Positions 50,901 through 61,414 of a stretch of 64,000 nt of DNA are shown here, one piece after another. Below the pieces are notes generated by a model. It did not search any database, was not told the origin of the DNA, and was given only the letters and a program-made list of their open reading frames with translations. A program made the translations under genes and the position numbers. Within the stretch, counting starts at the first letter, position 1. Every line of letters begins with the position of its first letter. This DNA is from Enoplosus armatus (taxonomy: Eukaryota; Chordata; Actinopteri; Centrarchiformes; Enoplosidae): NCBI RefSeq assembly GCF_043641665.1, contig NC_092186.1, positions 20,516,501 to 20,580,500 of the forward strand. Direction: 5' to 3'.

Positions 50901-52605
50901 CGAAACAACACATCTATGTAGAATTACACAAATATTGCATCATTAACCACCAAATTAAAAATATTACATAGAATATGACATTCATGTCTCTGCCTATGCA
51001 CTACAACATCCAAACATCTCAACATTTTCAACCCCAGACCTCAGTAACATGCTAACATTAACGTCAGGCTGGCAGGATCAAGTAGGGGTCATGTAAATAC
51101 TGACATGTCTGCTTGAAAAGAGTAAAAACACAAAAAGCAAAGCCCCCCAACAGCACAAAGACTCAGCAACTCATTCGAGCAGAGACATTTAAGCTCTTTT
51201 ACTCTTCTGAATCATACATGTAAACCATGAGGTCAGTGATTTAACTAAAAAAAGCTATGTTTTCTGTAGATTACGAGACTCAAATTATGTCAAGAACATT
51301 CCACTGATAACTATTCATTAAAGTTATTTTAGGTCATGATTATTTTGGTTGTGCTATCAGGAAGTCAGCTCAGGGGTTATGTAACTCAAAGCATTCCTCC
51401 GTATGTACATCAACATTTGAGACAGTGTTGGCATCCACCAACAGATACTGTGTCTGTTTACGCTCATACGTGAAATGATTTTCTCCCAAACTGGCCTTTG
51501 TTTCAGTGACAATTTAAATCTACGCGCAACAAAAAAAAAACCAAGCTAAGTGCCATTTTCATTAGCATTTTAATGTCTACATACACAAGCAGTACAGCCT
51601 CAACAGCTGTGTCATTTTTGTTGATTAAAAAAAAACACCTGCAGCAAACTGTCTTGTGGCTTAATCTGAAACTAAATGTAATGTACAAATTGTCTGTAAA
51701 CACTGAACATTACACTTACACACAATTAAAAACACATTTTGTACATAAAGTCCTCTCTCTGCTGTCCAGGACAATATTGTCTGACTGTGGCTGGAACATT
51801 TCGCAGATATGCTTCAGTCCAGGACCAAAAATACATCCAGTAATTTCAAGAAAAGTTACAAGCGATAAAAGACGCACACACTTACGTACCTCTTCGGTGT
51901 GTTAAAACTTGGTTTTCTATTCTGAGGCACAATGAAAGCAGCTATTTATATTTTGCACATGTAATCTCTACTTTTGTAAGCCAGAGCAACAATGCCTCAG
52001 CCCGACTGTGGTGCACACACTCTTTTATTCTTTTTTTTACAGCTCAGACACAGCTGTGGAAACACAAAAACACCCCTTTTAACTGGATCAGTAAGAATAT
52101 AAATATCACAGATTATTGTAGGTTCACAGACTCAATCTGGATTAAATTAAAAACTCTCCTAAAGCGCTACTGGAGCTCCAGTGTTGCTGTTGGGGCTGTG
52201 GGTTACTGAAATAACGTTGGTTAGTCAACTGCTGCTATCAAACTTTTGTATACTGAACTATGCATTTAAGAGAGAAAATAGATGATCAACAAATTAGATT
52301 TCAATCCGTACTGCAGGTTTTTGTTGATATACTGTATTATTTCAATACAACTTTTCCTCAGGCCCGGTCTTAACCTAATCATATTGTCACCCACTGTATT
52401 ATTTTTTTGTTTTTAACACAGGAAACATGTGTAATCCACCAGTACAAAGCATGTCTGCTGTTCAATCAGATATAACAACAAAACCTACTTACGTTTCACT
52501 GCTTCACTGCCACGTAGAACGAAGTTGAGGCTTCAGCGACAAAGATGTATCTGTTGATCTGACAGCAGTGTAAGGTGCTGTGAGCAAGTGGGGGTTAGAG
52601 ACAAT

Positions 52606-52607
<2 letters not shown>

Positions 52608-52642
<35 letters not shown>
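52608..52642. repeat. (CA)n microsatellite
   Basis: About 17 CA units following CAATGA, immediately before the foldback cluster. Confidence 0.9.
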
Positions 52643-52644
<2 letters not shown>

Positions 52645-52658
52645 TCACAAAGTAGCTT

Positions 52659-53060
52659 CCTATATAAAGGAATGGTTCGACATTTTGGGAGACGTGTTTA
52701 TTTGCTTTCTTGCTGAGAGCTAGATGAAAAGATCGATACCACACTGAGTTAAACATGAAGAGGAGGAGGGCATGGATAGTTTAGCTTAGCACAAAGACTG
52801 GAAAAGTCTAGCTAGCGTGGCTCCGTGTGAAGGTAATAAAATCTGTCTACCAGAAGCTTTAAAGGTCAGTAATTAATACACAATATCTCATTTGTTTAAT
52901 CCATACAAAAACATCCATACAAAAAGTGTGGTTGTGGCCTCATGGGGATGTGCTGGACTATTTCTTGGATGTGATGGTAGACGGATTTTATTTTACCTTT
53001 GGACAGAGCTAGGCTAGCTGTGTGAAGCTAAGCTAACCAGCTGCTGACTGTAGCTACCTA
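52659..53060. mobile_element. MITE copy A, truncated at its right end
   Basis: Starts AAGGAATGGTTCGACATTTT and continues TTTATTTGCTTTCTTGCTGA, the same left end as copy B. It lacks the complementary right end because copy B begins directly at about 53062. Internal TTAGCTTAGCACAAAGACTGG and GAAGCTAAGCTAACC phrases are partly complementary. Confidence 0.65.
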
Positions 53061-53061
53061 T

Positions 53062-53392
53062 TTGAAGGAATTGTTCAACATTTTGGGAATTACACTTATT
53101 CGCTTTCTTACTGAGAGTTAGATGAGAAGATCAATATCACTCTCGTATATATGTCCTTTAAATATGACGTTACAGCTAGCAGCATGTTAGCTCAGCTTAG
53201 CATAAAGACAGAGGCAAAGAGCTCGCCTTGGCTCTATCCAAAAGCTCTGCTTCCATTTCTCATGCTAAGCTAACCGCGGCTGCTGGCTGTACCCTTATTT
53301 CACAGACAGATATGAGAGTGGTATAACTTTATTCTAACTCTCCGCCAGAAAGCGAGTAAGTGGATTTCACAAAATGTCAAACTATTCCTTTA
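53062..53392. mobile_element. MITE copy B with long imperfect terminal inverted repeats
   Basis: Left end TGAAGGAATTGTTCAACATT...CGCTTTCTTACTGAGAGTTAG and the complement of the right end, TTAAAGGAATAGTTTGACAT...CGCTTTCTGGCGGAGAGTTAG, match over about 85 bp with scattered differences. The central part has GTTAGCTCAGCTTAGCATAAAG. No coding capacity, so it is a non-autonomous foldback-type element. Confidence 0.8.
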
Positions 53393-53600
53393 AATATGAA
53401 GCTGCAGCCGGGTGTTTCTTAGCTTAGCTTAGCACACTGACTGGAAATGGGGAAACAGCTAGCCTGGCTCTGTCTAAAGGTAACAAAATACACTTTTTTA
53501 CACTTTTATACACATTTTACACGTATTTTCTTGCCTTCATACAGAGTCAGGCTAGCAGTCTCTCCCTGTTTCCAGTCTTTATGCTAAGCAAAGCTAACCC
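53393..53600. mobile_element. MITE copy C, internal fragment
   Basis: Contains CTTAGCTTAGCTTAGCACAC, AACAGCTAGCCTGGCTCTGT and CTTTATGCTAAGCAAAGCTAACC, the same internal phrases as copies A and B but without clear ends. Confidence 0.6.
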
Positions 53601-53731
53601 CTGTTATATTTCGTATTAATTTAACTTGTTGAGGGCTTGTGATACACAGTGACCTTTTTATTAAAGGTCCAACACCTGTGCAAAACCCACAGTAATGATA
53701 CTATGAGTAACCCCCCCTGTACCCCACAACC

Positions 53732-53772
53732 CACACACACACACACACACACGCACACACGCACGCACACAA
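53732..53772. repeat. (CA)n microsatellite with CG interruptions
   Basis: CACACA run with ACGCACACACGCACGCACAC interruptions. Confidence 0.9.
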
Positions 53773-55001
53773 CCATACACACAAACCCCCCACCTCACCA
53801 GCTGCAGCTGCTTCCTTGGAGCCGCAGATCAGGAGCCAATCAGCAGGATCCCGCTGAATCAAGTCAGACAAAAACAGACAGAACAAAACCGGAGAGGAAG
53901 GTGCGAGCCTTCAAAGTTAAAGCAGCAATGTGAACTTAAACTTCAGTGGTGAGTTTTCTCTCAAAGGCCCAGACCTTAGTGATCTTGATTGGGTCACATG
54001 TACAGACAGATTTGTTAGAATTCAGACTGAAGTTAGAGAAAAGTTAAGACTTAAAGATAAGTGTGGGGAACCACCATGTATATGTTTGAACAAAAATAGT
54101 CAAATAGTCAAGTGCGATTGCACTTGGATTGTATGTGTCTTGCTTTTGCTTTAACTTTGAATCATCACAGCAGAGAATTTAGAAAAGATGGTTACCTGGA
54201 AAAAAGTTGGGCATCCATAATGGATGTTTCACTTTAATTTCACCACTGACAGAAGACACCCTTCCAGGTTGTCTGATACATGACTTTATTGATCGCATAT
54301 TAAATGAATTTATCGCTAAATTTGGTCCCCGGCTCCAAAAAAGTTTGAAATAATATAATTGAATGATGACAAACCTCTTACCTCTTACCCCTACCTCTTT
54401 TCTGATTCAGTCAATCTTAGTATTAAGATAATATTGTGAAACTTAACATTGATAAAGTATTGCAATCACTCAATACATTGTGGTCAGTATAGCAGATACA
54501 GGAGAACATTAAACATGGTGATCCATCTGATTGAAACCCTTCTATATAGCTTCAGTATATTCTGTATCTTCATTGTCTGTGGTTGGATCCACCATCTAAG
54601 GGTTCAGACTCCGGGGGGGGGGCAGCATGGGTTTGGGCCTTTTGCATGTGCAACGAGAAAATAAAAATGATCCAAACTAAATTGGGTGGTGCAGCTGTTG
54701 AAATAAATAAATAAATGAATAAATAACATGAAAAAAAACTTGAGAACTGCAGTTTGCTGGTCAAGGTCAGTGTCTTCTGCTCTCTGCATCAGTGAAACAC
54801 ATGGAGGTTGTAAAGAGACAACAGGAATGGAGTAAATACATTTAGTATTTGTAGCCTAATACAAATTGTTACAGGTAGGAGTGCTTTTAAGATGAAACAT
54901 CCATGGAGGTCTTAAAGAAGTCATATCACTAATCCCGACCCTCAATTCAGCTCATTTTACCCCAAACTCTCGCAGATACGACTTTTATTTTGCAGGTTGT
55001 A

Positions 55002-55010
55002 ACCGGAAGT
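55002..55010 (+). promoter_or_regulatory. ETS-type site before the plus-strand gene
   Basis: ACCGGAAGT lies about 100 bp upstream of a GC-rich block that ends at a strong splice donor, consistent with a TATA-less promoter for the rightward gene. Confidence 0.45.
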
Positions 55011-55089
55011 GTAATCATGTAAGTGTGGGTGACTTGACGTCAAACTGTGGCTCTCTGCTTCTGGAAGTGGAAGAAGTTGAGTCTCCTCA

Positions 55090-55186
55090 GTCACCCGCCG
55101 GCGCCGCCTCCTCTCCGCTCCGCTGCGGAGGACAGAGGACAGAGGACAGACTCACAGCGGAAACTCCTGCAAGGGGACACGGGAAG
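55090..55186 (+). other. Probable non-coding first exon of the plus-strand gene
   Basis: A GC-rich segment (CCGCCGGCGCCGCCTCCTC, then a triplicated GAGGACAGAG-type motif) ends GGGAAG|GTAGGT at 55186/55187. The next good acceptor on plus upstream of a plausible start codon is at 60814. The pairing is inferred; the 5' limit is unknown. Confidence 0.4.
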
Positions 55187-55534
55187 GTAGGTCAGCGAGC
55201 CCGGCCACACTCTCTCTCTCTCTTTTTTCATGCACAAGTCTGGAGGAAAGCGGTCATGACATGATGCTGGCAGGAGGCTGTTCTCTAACTCTAATGCGCT
55301 CATTTCTCCAGAAATATTTCTGCAGGCTTTGAAGGTCGCTCTCAGTAGTCTGTCAGGTTTTTTCATTGTTGTCGGTAGCCTGCCTGTCACAGGGTCAGGA
55401 TATGCACCCCCATGTGCTTAATGCTGTCTTGTGGTATTTGTGTAGTATTCCTCCTGAAATCTATCTTTGGATTGGCTCTTCTCCTCAAGAGCTCCTAGCC
55501 ATGGCTGGGATCTCCTCATTGGCTGATGTCAAGG

Positions 55535-55535
<1 letters not shown>

Positions 55536-55583
<48 letters not shown>

Positions 55584-55630
55584 CGTGTGTGTTGTGTGTG
55601 TGTTGTGTGTGTGTGTGTTGTGTGTGTGTG

Positions 55631-55664
<34 letters not shown>
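55536..55664. repeat. (GT)n microsatellite with TGTTG interruptions
   Basis: About 130 bp of GT repeats broken by several GTGTTGTGTG units; apparent Cys-Val ORFs here are artefacts. Confidence 0.97.
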
Positions 55665-55666
<2 letters not shown>

Positions 55667-56494
55667 AGGGATGATGTGGCCGACAGCACACGTCAGGTAC
55701 ACAAATGAAGGGTGGCATTGTGCCGTCCAGCGGCCCGTGCAACCTGCAGCTTCTCATTGATAGACAAAGCTACATGACATCCTATAGGGATTGTAGCTCC
55801 AGAATGTTAAAGCTCACATTCAGATTCACAGATGTAACACAGATGATGTAATTAGCTGTAGGACTTGTATGCACATGCATGCCTGTCTGTGGTACAGCAG
55901 AAATTATGGATGAGTCATTTGATCAGCTGACTTTGCAGAAATCTGCAGGTTTATGTTGTCATAAGCCGCTGCATTCATGATCTTTGAGCACTTTTAGTTT
56001 TATTCCATAAAAATGCATCATTTCATTATTGTATTTGGCCAAGCTGTATGGAGATACTAGATGCTATGACAAGAATTAACATATCCTCTTATACCAGATA
56101 CTATAATTTGTGTTGTGTAGTTGTAGTTTGCATATGCTGGTGGCAGACATGTGATGAGTTTAGTTTCTCAGGTTTTTGGATTTTCAGCATCAGCCAAACC
56201 ACACAAACACACATACATGCACTAGAGATGCACGATCCAACTTTTTCTCTACCGATACTTCAACTACCATGTGCGTTTAAAAAATTAGAATCTATAAACT
56301 TCTGCGTGGAACTCATCGGGATCATTTTTACGTACGGCAACATGAGGCCAGGCGTTTCTGTGGCCCAAAACACTGAGTTGTTAGCCCACCATGAGTTAAA
56401 GCATACGGATAACTACTAGCGGAAATTTCATTTTAACATTAACAAAGAAATCGGTCACGTCATGGCTGCTTCCATGAAGCAGTAACACTGTGTT

Positions 56495-56671
56495 TGATGT
56501 TTTATTTTATTTTATTTATTGTTTTATTGATGGTGATATTGTTTTAATTCTTCTTATGATTAACACTTTCAAGATTCCTGTTGTTTGTTGTTTTTACTCT
56601 GTAAAGCACCTTGTAAACCTTGTTTTGGAAAGGTGCTATGTAGATAAAGTTTATTATTATTATTATTATTT
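56495..56671 (+). mobile_element. LINE 3' end with (TTA)n tail
   Basis: Ends TCTGTAAAGCACCTTGTAAA followed by CCTTGTTTTGGAAAGGTGCT and ATGTAGATAAAGTTTATTATTATTATT. This is a typical L2/Rex-like 3' untranslated end, 5'-truncated. Confidence 0.7.
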
Positions 56672-56718
56672 AATAAGGTAATTAATGGCACCAATAGCCA
56701 TATTGGATCATTGCACAC

Positions 56719-56751
56719 CTTTTTACCAAAACACACACACACACACACACT
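56719..56751. repeat. (AC)n microsatellite
   Basis: Short CA run after TTACCAAAA. Confidence 0.85.
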
Positions 56752-57591
56752 TACAGGCCTTCCTTTGCACAACATCAATGCTATGTGAAATATTATTTGC
56801 ATCCTAAGGTGGGTTACAATCCAGCCTCTAAAACCTTGAGGGGATAGATAAAGAAGATAAGAACTGAAACAATTAGTTGATCAATCTATTAGTCGATTGA
56901 AAAGCCAAAAATGCCGAACATTTTTTCTCAACTACTTTTTTTGTCTTATGTGACTAGTATATTTTTGGTGCTTTGGACTGCCAGCATTCCTAAAGAGGAT
57001 AAAAACTTTGCAGAAAGGAATATGATAAAAGACAAAAGAGAAAAACCTTCCACTACCATCTGTGCTCTGTTCCCAGTGCTGCTGGCTGACTCACTTCGTG
57101 TCGAGTCAGCTCTCTCTCTCACTAAATATTGTTTCAGACTCGAGAGGCACATTTTCAGAGCGAGGGGAGCACATCCGAGGTTCTCCGGCCTGTTTATGTT
57201 CCCACTTTTCATCTGCACGCTGTTTATTTGGGGAAATTGAGAAAGGAATGCCTGCCTCTTTCTCTTTCTGTCTTTGTAGCAGACAGAGAGAATTAAGAGT
57301 TTAGTCTGAGAAATATCCCCCCAGTTCTTTGTGTTATTTCTATCACCTGTTCAGAGTTTGGTGGAGATCTGTGTGAATCTAGACTGCTATTTTTTTTTTC
57401 CAAGGAGGGAGTAATTGCTGCTGAGGCACGTCTGAAACGCTACATCTGACTTGTGACATTCGTCTTATGGGCTATTTGATCCCACAGCCTCATGGTCTTA
57501 TTAGAAAAGAAAAGCCGCACCGCCGGTTTAGTGAAATAATAAACTGAACCTAAAGCTGATTCATGAGCTACTCCCTGATCAAAGTGGAAAC

Positions 57592-57592
57592 A

Positions 57593-57631
<39 letters not shown>
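57592..57631. repeat. Compound (GT)n(GA)n microsatellite
   Basis: GTGTGT tract passing into GAGAGA tract. Confidence 0.9.
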
Positions 57632-59609
57632 TGGGGGAGTGCTAGACTTTAAGCTAAGCTGAGGGACACTTAGCATCTGTTCGCTCCACACAGACTTTAC
57701 TTTGAGCCGGTCATATGGCTTTGATTAGTGTGCTAGTTTTCGGATAGCTGCGCTCTCCCTGGCAACAGTTAAAGACAAGGACAGCATAGTTAGCTCTAGT
57801 CTTAAAAAGAGAAAAAAAACTCACTGTACATCCCTTACACCACATGAAAAGCACCAGTCACTGCTCACTAGTGGATGACAAGATGAAAAAATGACGTGTC
57901 AAAAGGCTGCTGGGTCCACTGGCTTGATTACATTGCAAATTTGGCCCACCCTTAAATTCCCACCTAATTATCCTGAGCGATCCAACTTTTCTCTCTCTTA
58001 TTAACAACGGTCCCTTTCTTCTCCCCTCCTTCTTTTCTCTTTTGCAAATTGTGATTGCATTGGAAATTGTGTGGCCTGTCTGCAGTTCAGACCACTTTCT
58101 CTCTTGGCTGTGATTGCAGCTATATGCTCAATATTCGTATCTAATCCAAGCAAAACAGCGAGTGGAGAGTCGGCGTATGCGCTCGCTTGGCCTTCTGACA
58201 AACATAAGTTTTTTATTTCGCTAAAAGTGATACAGCCCAGAGGGAAAGTTTTTGCACAACAGACCGCGGAAGATGTACGACACCGTCACCTCAGCGAGAC
58301 AGCTTACCCTTAATTTGGCTGCATTTCTGCACGGTTTATGATGGAGTAATAATTTACCGAGAAGGCAGTGCATGCATGTTGTTGTGAGGATCTTTTGAAG
58401 GCTGTCCACAAATCTTTCTAAGCAGCGTTACTTAAAAAGTACCAAGGGACAGCACCGGGGGGTCCAGTTTCTCCCTCTTTCTCTTGTTTAAATAAACAAG
58501 AGGAGAGTTAGTGGTAATGAAAAGCACTTGATATCAAGCTGCAAGTTTAATAACCCCACAATAAATCGAGAGCGGGAGCAGAAGAAGTAATGAAAATGGA
58601 GTTTGGCTTGTGCAGGAAATGACTGGGAGAAAGCCTGAGGGAGGGGAAGAGAGAAAGACTTTCAGTTGTTCCACGTATGAGGGAAGCTGCAACAGTACAA
58701 AGACCCCTCAGTGTTTTTCAAGTAAGTTCTCCTCCTTATACTGTACCTTCCCATTGCTGTTTGAAATTAAATAAAAGGCACATTAGGGCTCTTTTCAACT
58801 CATTCCTCCACACTCAGTTCAGGGTATTAACACTCAACTATGGCTCTCCCAGCTGGCTCGAACAGCTTACACTCCGCTGTCTCTCTTTCATTCCCCTTGG
58901 GCTTTGCGCTCGTTTTTTTTCCTCCTCTTTTCAGGAGGCAACTTGTTCCCCCTGCTCTCGTCACCAAAAGGTTTCCCATCTGCTTCCGATTACCTTTGGC
59001 TGCAGTTGGTTAGCCGCCAGCCATCTGGGCCAGTGTGGCGTCTCCGCTCGCTCTTCTCTCCCCAGACGGTACTGAGGGAGGGATGGAGGGGAGGGAGGCA
59101 GCGGAGGCTGGGACAAGAGTGAACTGGGTGGGCAGACTTTACGGGGTAACAGTAAGGGTTGGGTTTTAGCTGACACTGCAATCCATAGCCAGGAAACTCA
59201 AGTCAAAGAGAAGGGCACCCATGAAAATGTGACTCCTGATCCTGGCTCTGGTCTATTTTTGTAAATGGGTACTGTGGATCTGAGGAAGTCATTTTCCATT
59301 GTTATTATAAAGCGGACGTGCTCTATGTTGGTCTATAAGTACAAAACAAACGCAATAGTGCTCAATTAAAAGGGAACTAGGGGTTTATGTATAGCATGGG
59401 ACAGTTAAATTAGTAGTGTGGAAAATGAACAAGAGGCCCAAGATTTGAATCTATGATGTCTGGCTGGATGAACTGTTACCTCCAAAAGATCATCGAGAGC
59501 TGTCATACAAACTTCACTTTCTATTCAGTTAAAATAGGAAGGAACAATCTTTTCCATGTTGTTTCTGGCAATGGGAAGCAGTAATTAATGTTTGCTGATG
59601 GAGAAAACC

Positions 59610-59960
59610 CTTGAAGTTCACAGGCATTGTAAAGGTCTATGCAGATGATACGCAACTCTATGTTGGGACAAATCCAGGTCCCTCCGATGTGTCCTGTGTT
59701 ATGTCTTGCCTTGCTGAAATTAAGAATAAATGGCTTCTATCTGTGATCTGCTTGAGATCCTCTGGCAGGCGTTATCTTCCTTTAAATCCCTTTTTAAAAT
59801 GTTTTCATCTCATGGCTTTCTCTTCATTTATTATAATTGTTTTTAATTGTCATTTTATCTCATTTCATCTTTGACCTCTTTATTGCTATCGTTTTACTGT
59901 AAAGCACATTTCCAACTGTAAATATCTTCCTCAATATGTGTCTTGGCCACATTAAAATAA
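59610..59960 (+). mobile_element. Degenerate LINE RT C-terminal fragment and 3' end
   Basis: Plus-strand translation gives VKVYADDTQLYVGTNPGPSD followed by SCLAEIKNKW: YADD is the reverse-transcriptase catalytic box, and TQLY...SCLAEIKNW is typical of fish L2/Rex-like LINEs. The frame then decays into an AT-rich tail with TTACTGTAAAGCACATTTCC. It is a dead copy in the first intron of the plus-strand gene. Confidence 0.75.
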
Positions 59961-60631
59961 ACAAAACAAATCTAAGGTATCCGCATCAAGATTGCTGTTT
60001 ATTGTATGTGTTTATGTTAAAAAAATCACTATAAGCTGATATATCCGACAAAAAAATATCGATATCAGTATTGGTTCAAAAATCTAGTATCAGTCTGGCT
60101 GTAATTATTACAGTACCCTACCCTTTGTCTCTGATGTAAACAAGCTTCATATAGGCACTCATACCATCCGTCTGCTAGCCAGGACGCCAGCCAATTAGTA
60201 AGCTGTACAGTCAGGCAGCCAGCCAGCAAGTCACTCAGCCATACAACCAACCACCACAGTCAGCCAGCGTAGCAGTGATGGCAACCTGCTGCTCCTCTCA
60301 AATTGGCTCATTTTACCCCCAGAGCCTCTGACATAATACCCACTTCAAGCCCTGTTTGGGCATTAAGCGCAGCTTTTTACAAGATCAATGGCTTCCTTTG
60401 TGTTTGAACTCTTTCCGGTGGGCAGGCAGCTTAAAGAGCGGGGCCTCAGGGGCCCCAGGTTGGGACCTGCTGTTGTCTCTGGTCATCAGAGTGAAAGACA
60501 GGGTGTTTGCCCTTCGCCAAAGCTAAGATTGATTAGCTGAAGGAACAATGCAGGACTGGGCAGTCCTTCACTGGACGCTGGGTAGATTTGTCTTAATAGA
60601 CTGGGAACTGCATGGGTCAATGGGATCTTAT

Positions 60632-60686
<55 letters not shown>
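60632..60686. repeat. (CT)n microsatellite
   Basis: About 27 CT units, 130 bp before the exon acceptor at 60814. Confidence 0.95.
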
Positions 60687-60688
<2 letters not shown>

Positions 60689-60814
60689 GTCTGTGTTTCA
60701 CTGTGTCTCCCTTGTTCCTCCCACCTTTTTGAGCCTTAATCTGTCTCTCTCTCCTCCCTTTTCACTCCCTTTCCTGGCCATCCTCTTCCTCACTGAACAA
60801 TTTCTCCTCTACAG

Positions 60815-61195
60815 GGCTACAGAGAGGAGTCCAAAGCCACCACTACGACTGAGCCCTTTGGGTCATCCGTCCGGGCCTTTTCTACTTCTGTGAGGACTCG
60901 TCCAGGATCCCACTGTGGAGGCTGCTATGTCTGTCTGAACTCACAGATCTTCCTGCAGCCATGGCCCAACAGAGCGCTGAGCTGTCCCACTGCTAGGCGA
61001 CGGGGCATCCGAGAGGGCAGAAGACATGTTGGGACAGAGGCCCGGGGACCACTGCACTGAATTCTGTTACTATAGCAACTACTGTAGTAACCATGGAAAC
61101 GCTATGGAGGACTGGTCTGGTCTGCACTGTCATCGTCGTCATGGTTGCCACCGAGGTCGAAGGAGGTCACAGAGTTGAGTTTGCTCAGTCACAAG
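60815..61195 (+). CDS. First coding exon of an unidentified secreted or membrane protein
   Basis: A pyrimidine-rich CTCCTCTACAG acceptor opens the exon at 60815 and CAAG|GTGAG closes it at 61195. ATG at 61093 has a favourable context (AACCATGG) and gives METLWRTGLVCTVIVVMVAT, then EVEGGHRVEFAQSQ, ending in phase 1. Positive n-region, hydrophobic core and Gly at a likely cleavage point make this a signal peptide, so the product probably enters the secretory pathway. The rest lies to the right. Before it are three upstream ATGs, one opening a 50-codon ORF that overlaps the start. I cannot name the gene. The long 5' intron and late coding start are typical of large vertebrate receptor or adhesion genes, but that is only suggestive. 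Confidence 0.6.
60961..60996 (+). other. Short upstream ORF, 11 codons
   Basis: ATGG in a good context (GCCATGG) opens MAQQSAELSHC and stops at TAG, 97 bp before the presumed start. If the exon is in the mature leader, this uORF would be expected to lower translation of the main frame. Confidence 0.55.
61026..61178 (+). other. Overlapping upstream ORF, 50 codons
   Basis: ATG at 61026 opens a frame (MLGQRPGDHCTEFCYYSNYC, Cys/His/Arg-rich at its end) that runs past the presumed start at 61093 and ends TGA at 61176-61178, in a different frame. No homology was recognised. It is either a regulatory uORF or a chance frame. Confidence 0.5.
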
Positions 61196-61379
61196 GTGAG
61201 AGGAGGCGATTGTGATTAAGGTGCTGCCTGTAAACCAGAACATGGATACATCAAAATCTAATTGATAACAAAGAAATCCTGTTAATTGATTATGAGCATC
61301 ACCAACAATGGCCTAATACACCCTGGGATATTAAAGGGAAAGCTACCACGCTATAAAAGGTATGGGAAAAGCTCCAGTG

Positions 61380-61414
<35 letters not shown>

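Larger units (their letters stand above)
48650..55000. other. Gene-free repeat-rich spacer between zap70 and the plus-strand gene
   Basis: No protein homology was recognised on either strand. It contains a common-looking dispersed repeat (50540-50900), CA microsatellites, the foldback cluster (52660-53600), and a G10 run near 54615. Since zap70 and the right-hand gene are divergent, regulatory elements of both may lie here. Confidence 0.55.

Noticed and set aside
54613..54624. G10 run as a possible regulatory quadruplex
   Set aside because: A single short run without the other G tracts needed for a clear quadruplex.
55526..55760. Cys-Val-rich or Thr-His-rich small proteins
   Set aside because: They are translations of the GT/CA microsatellite.
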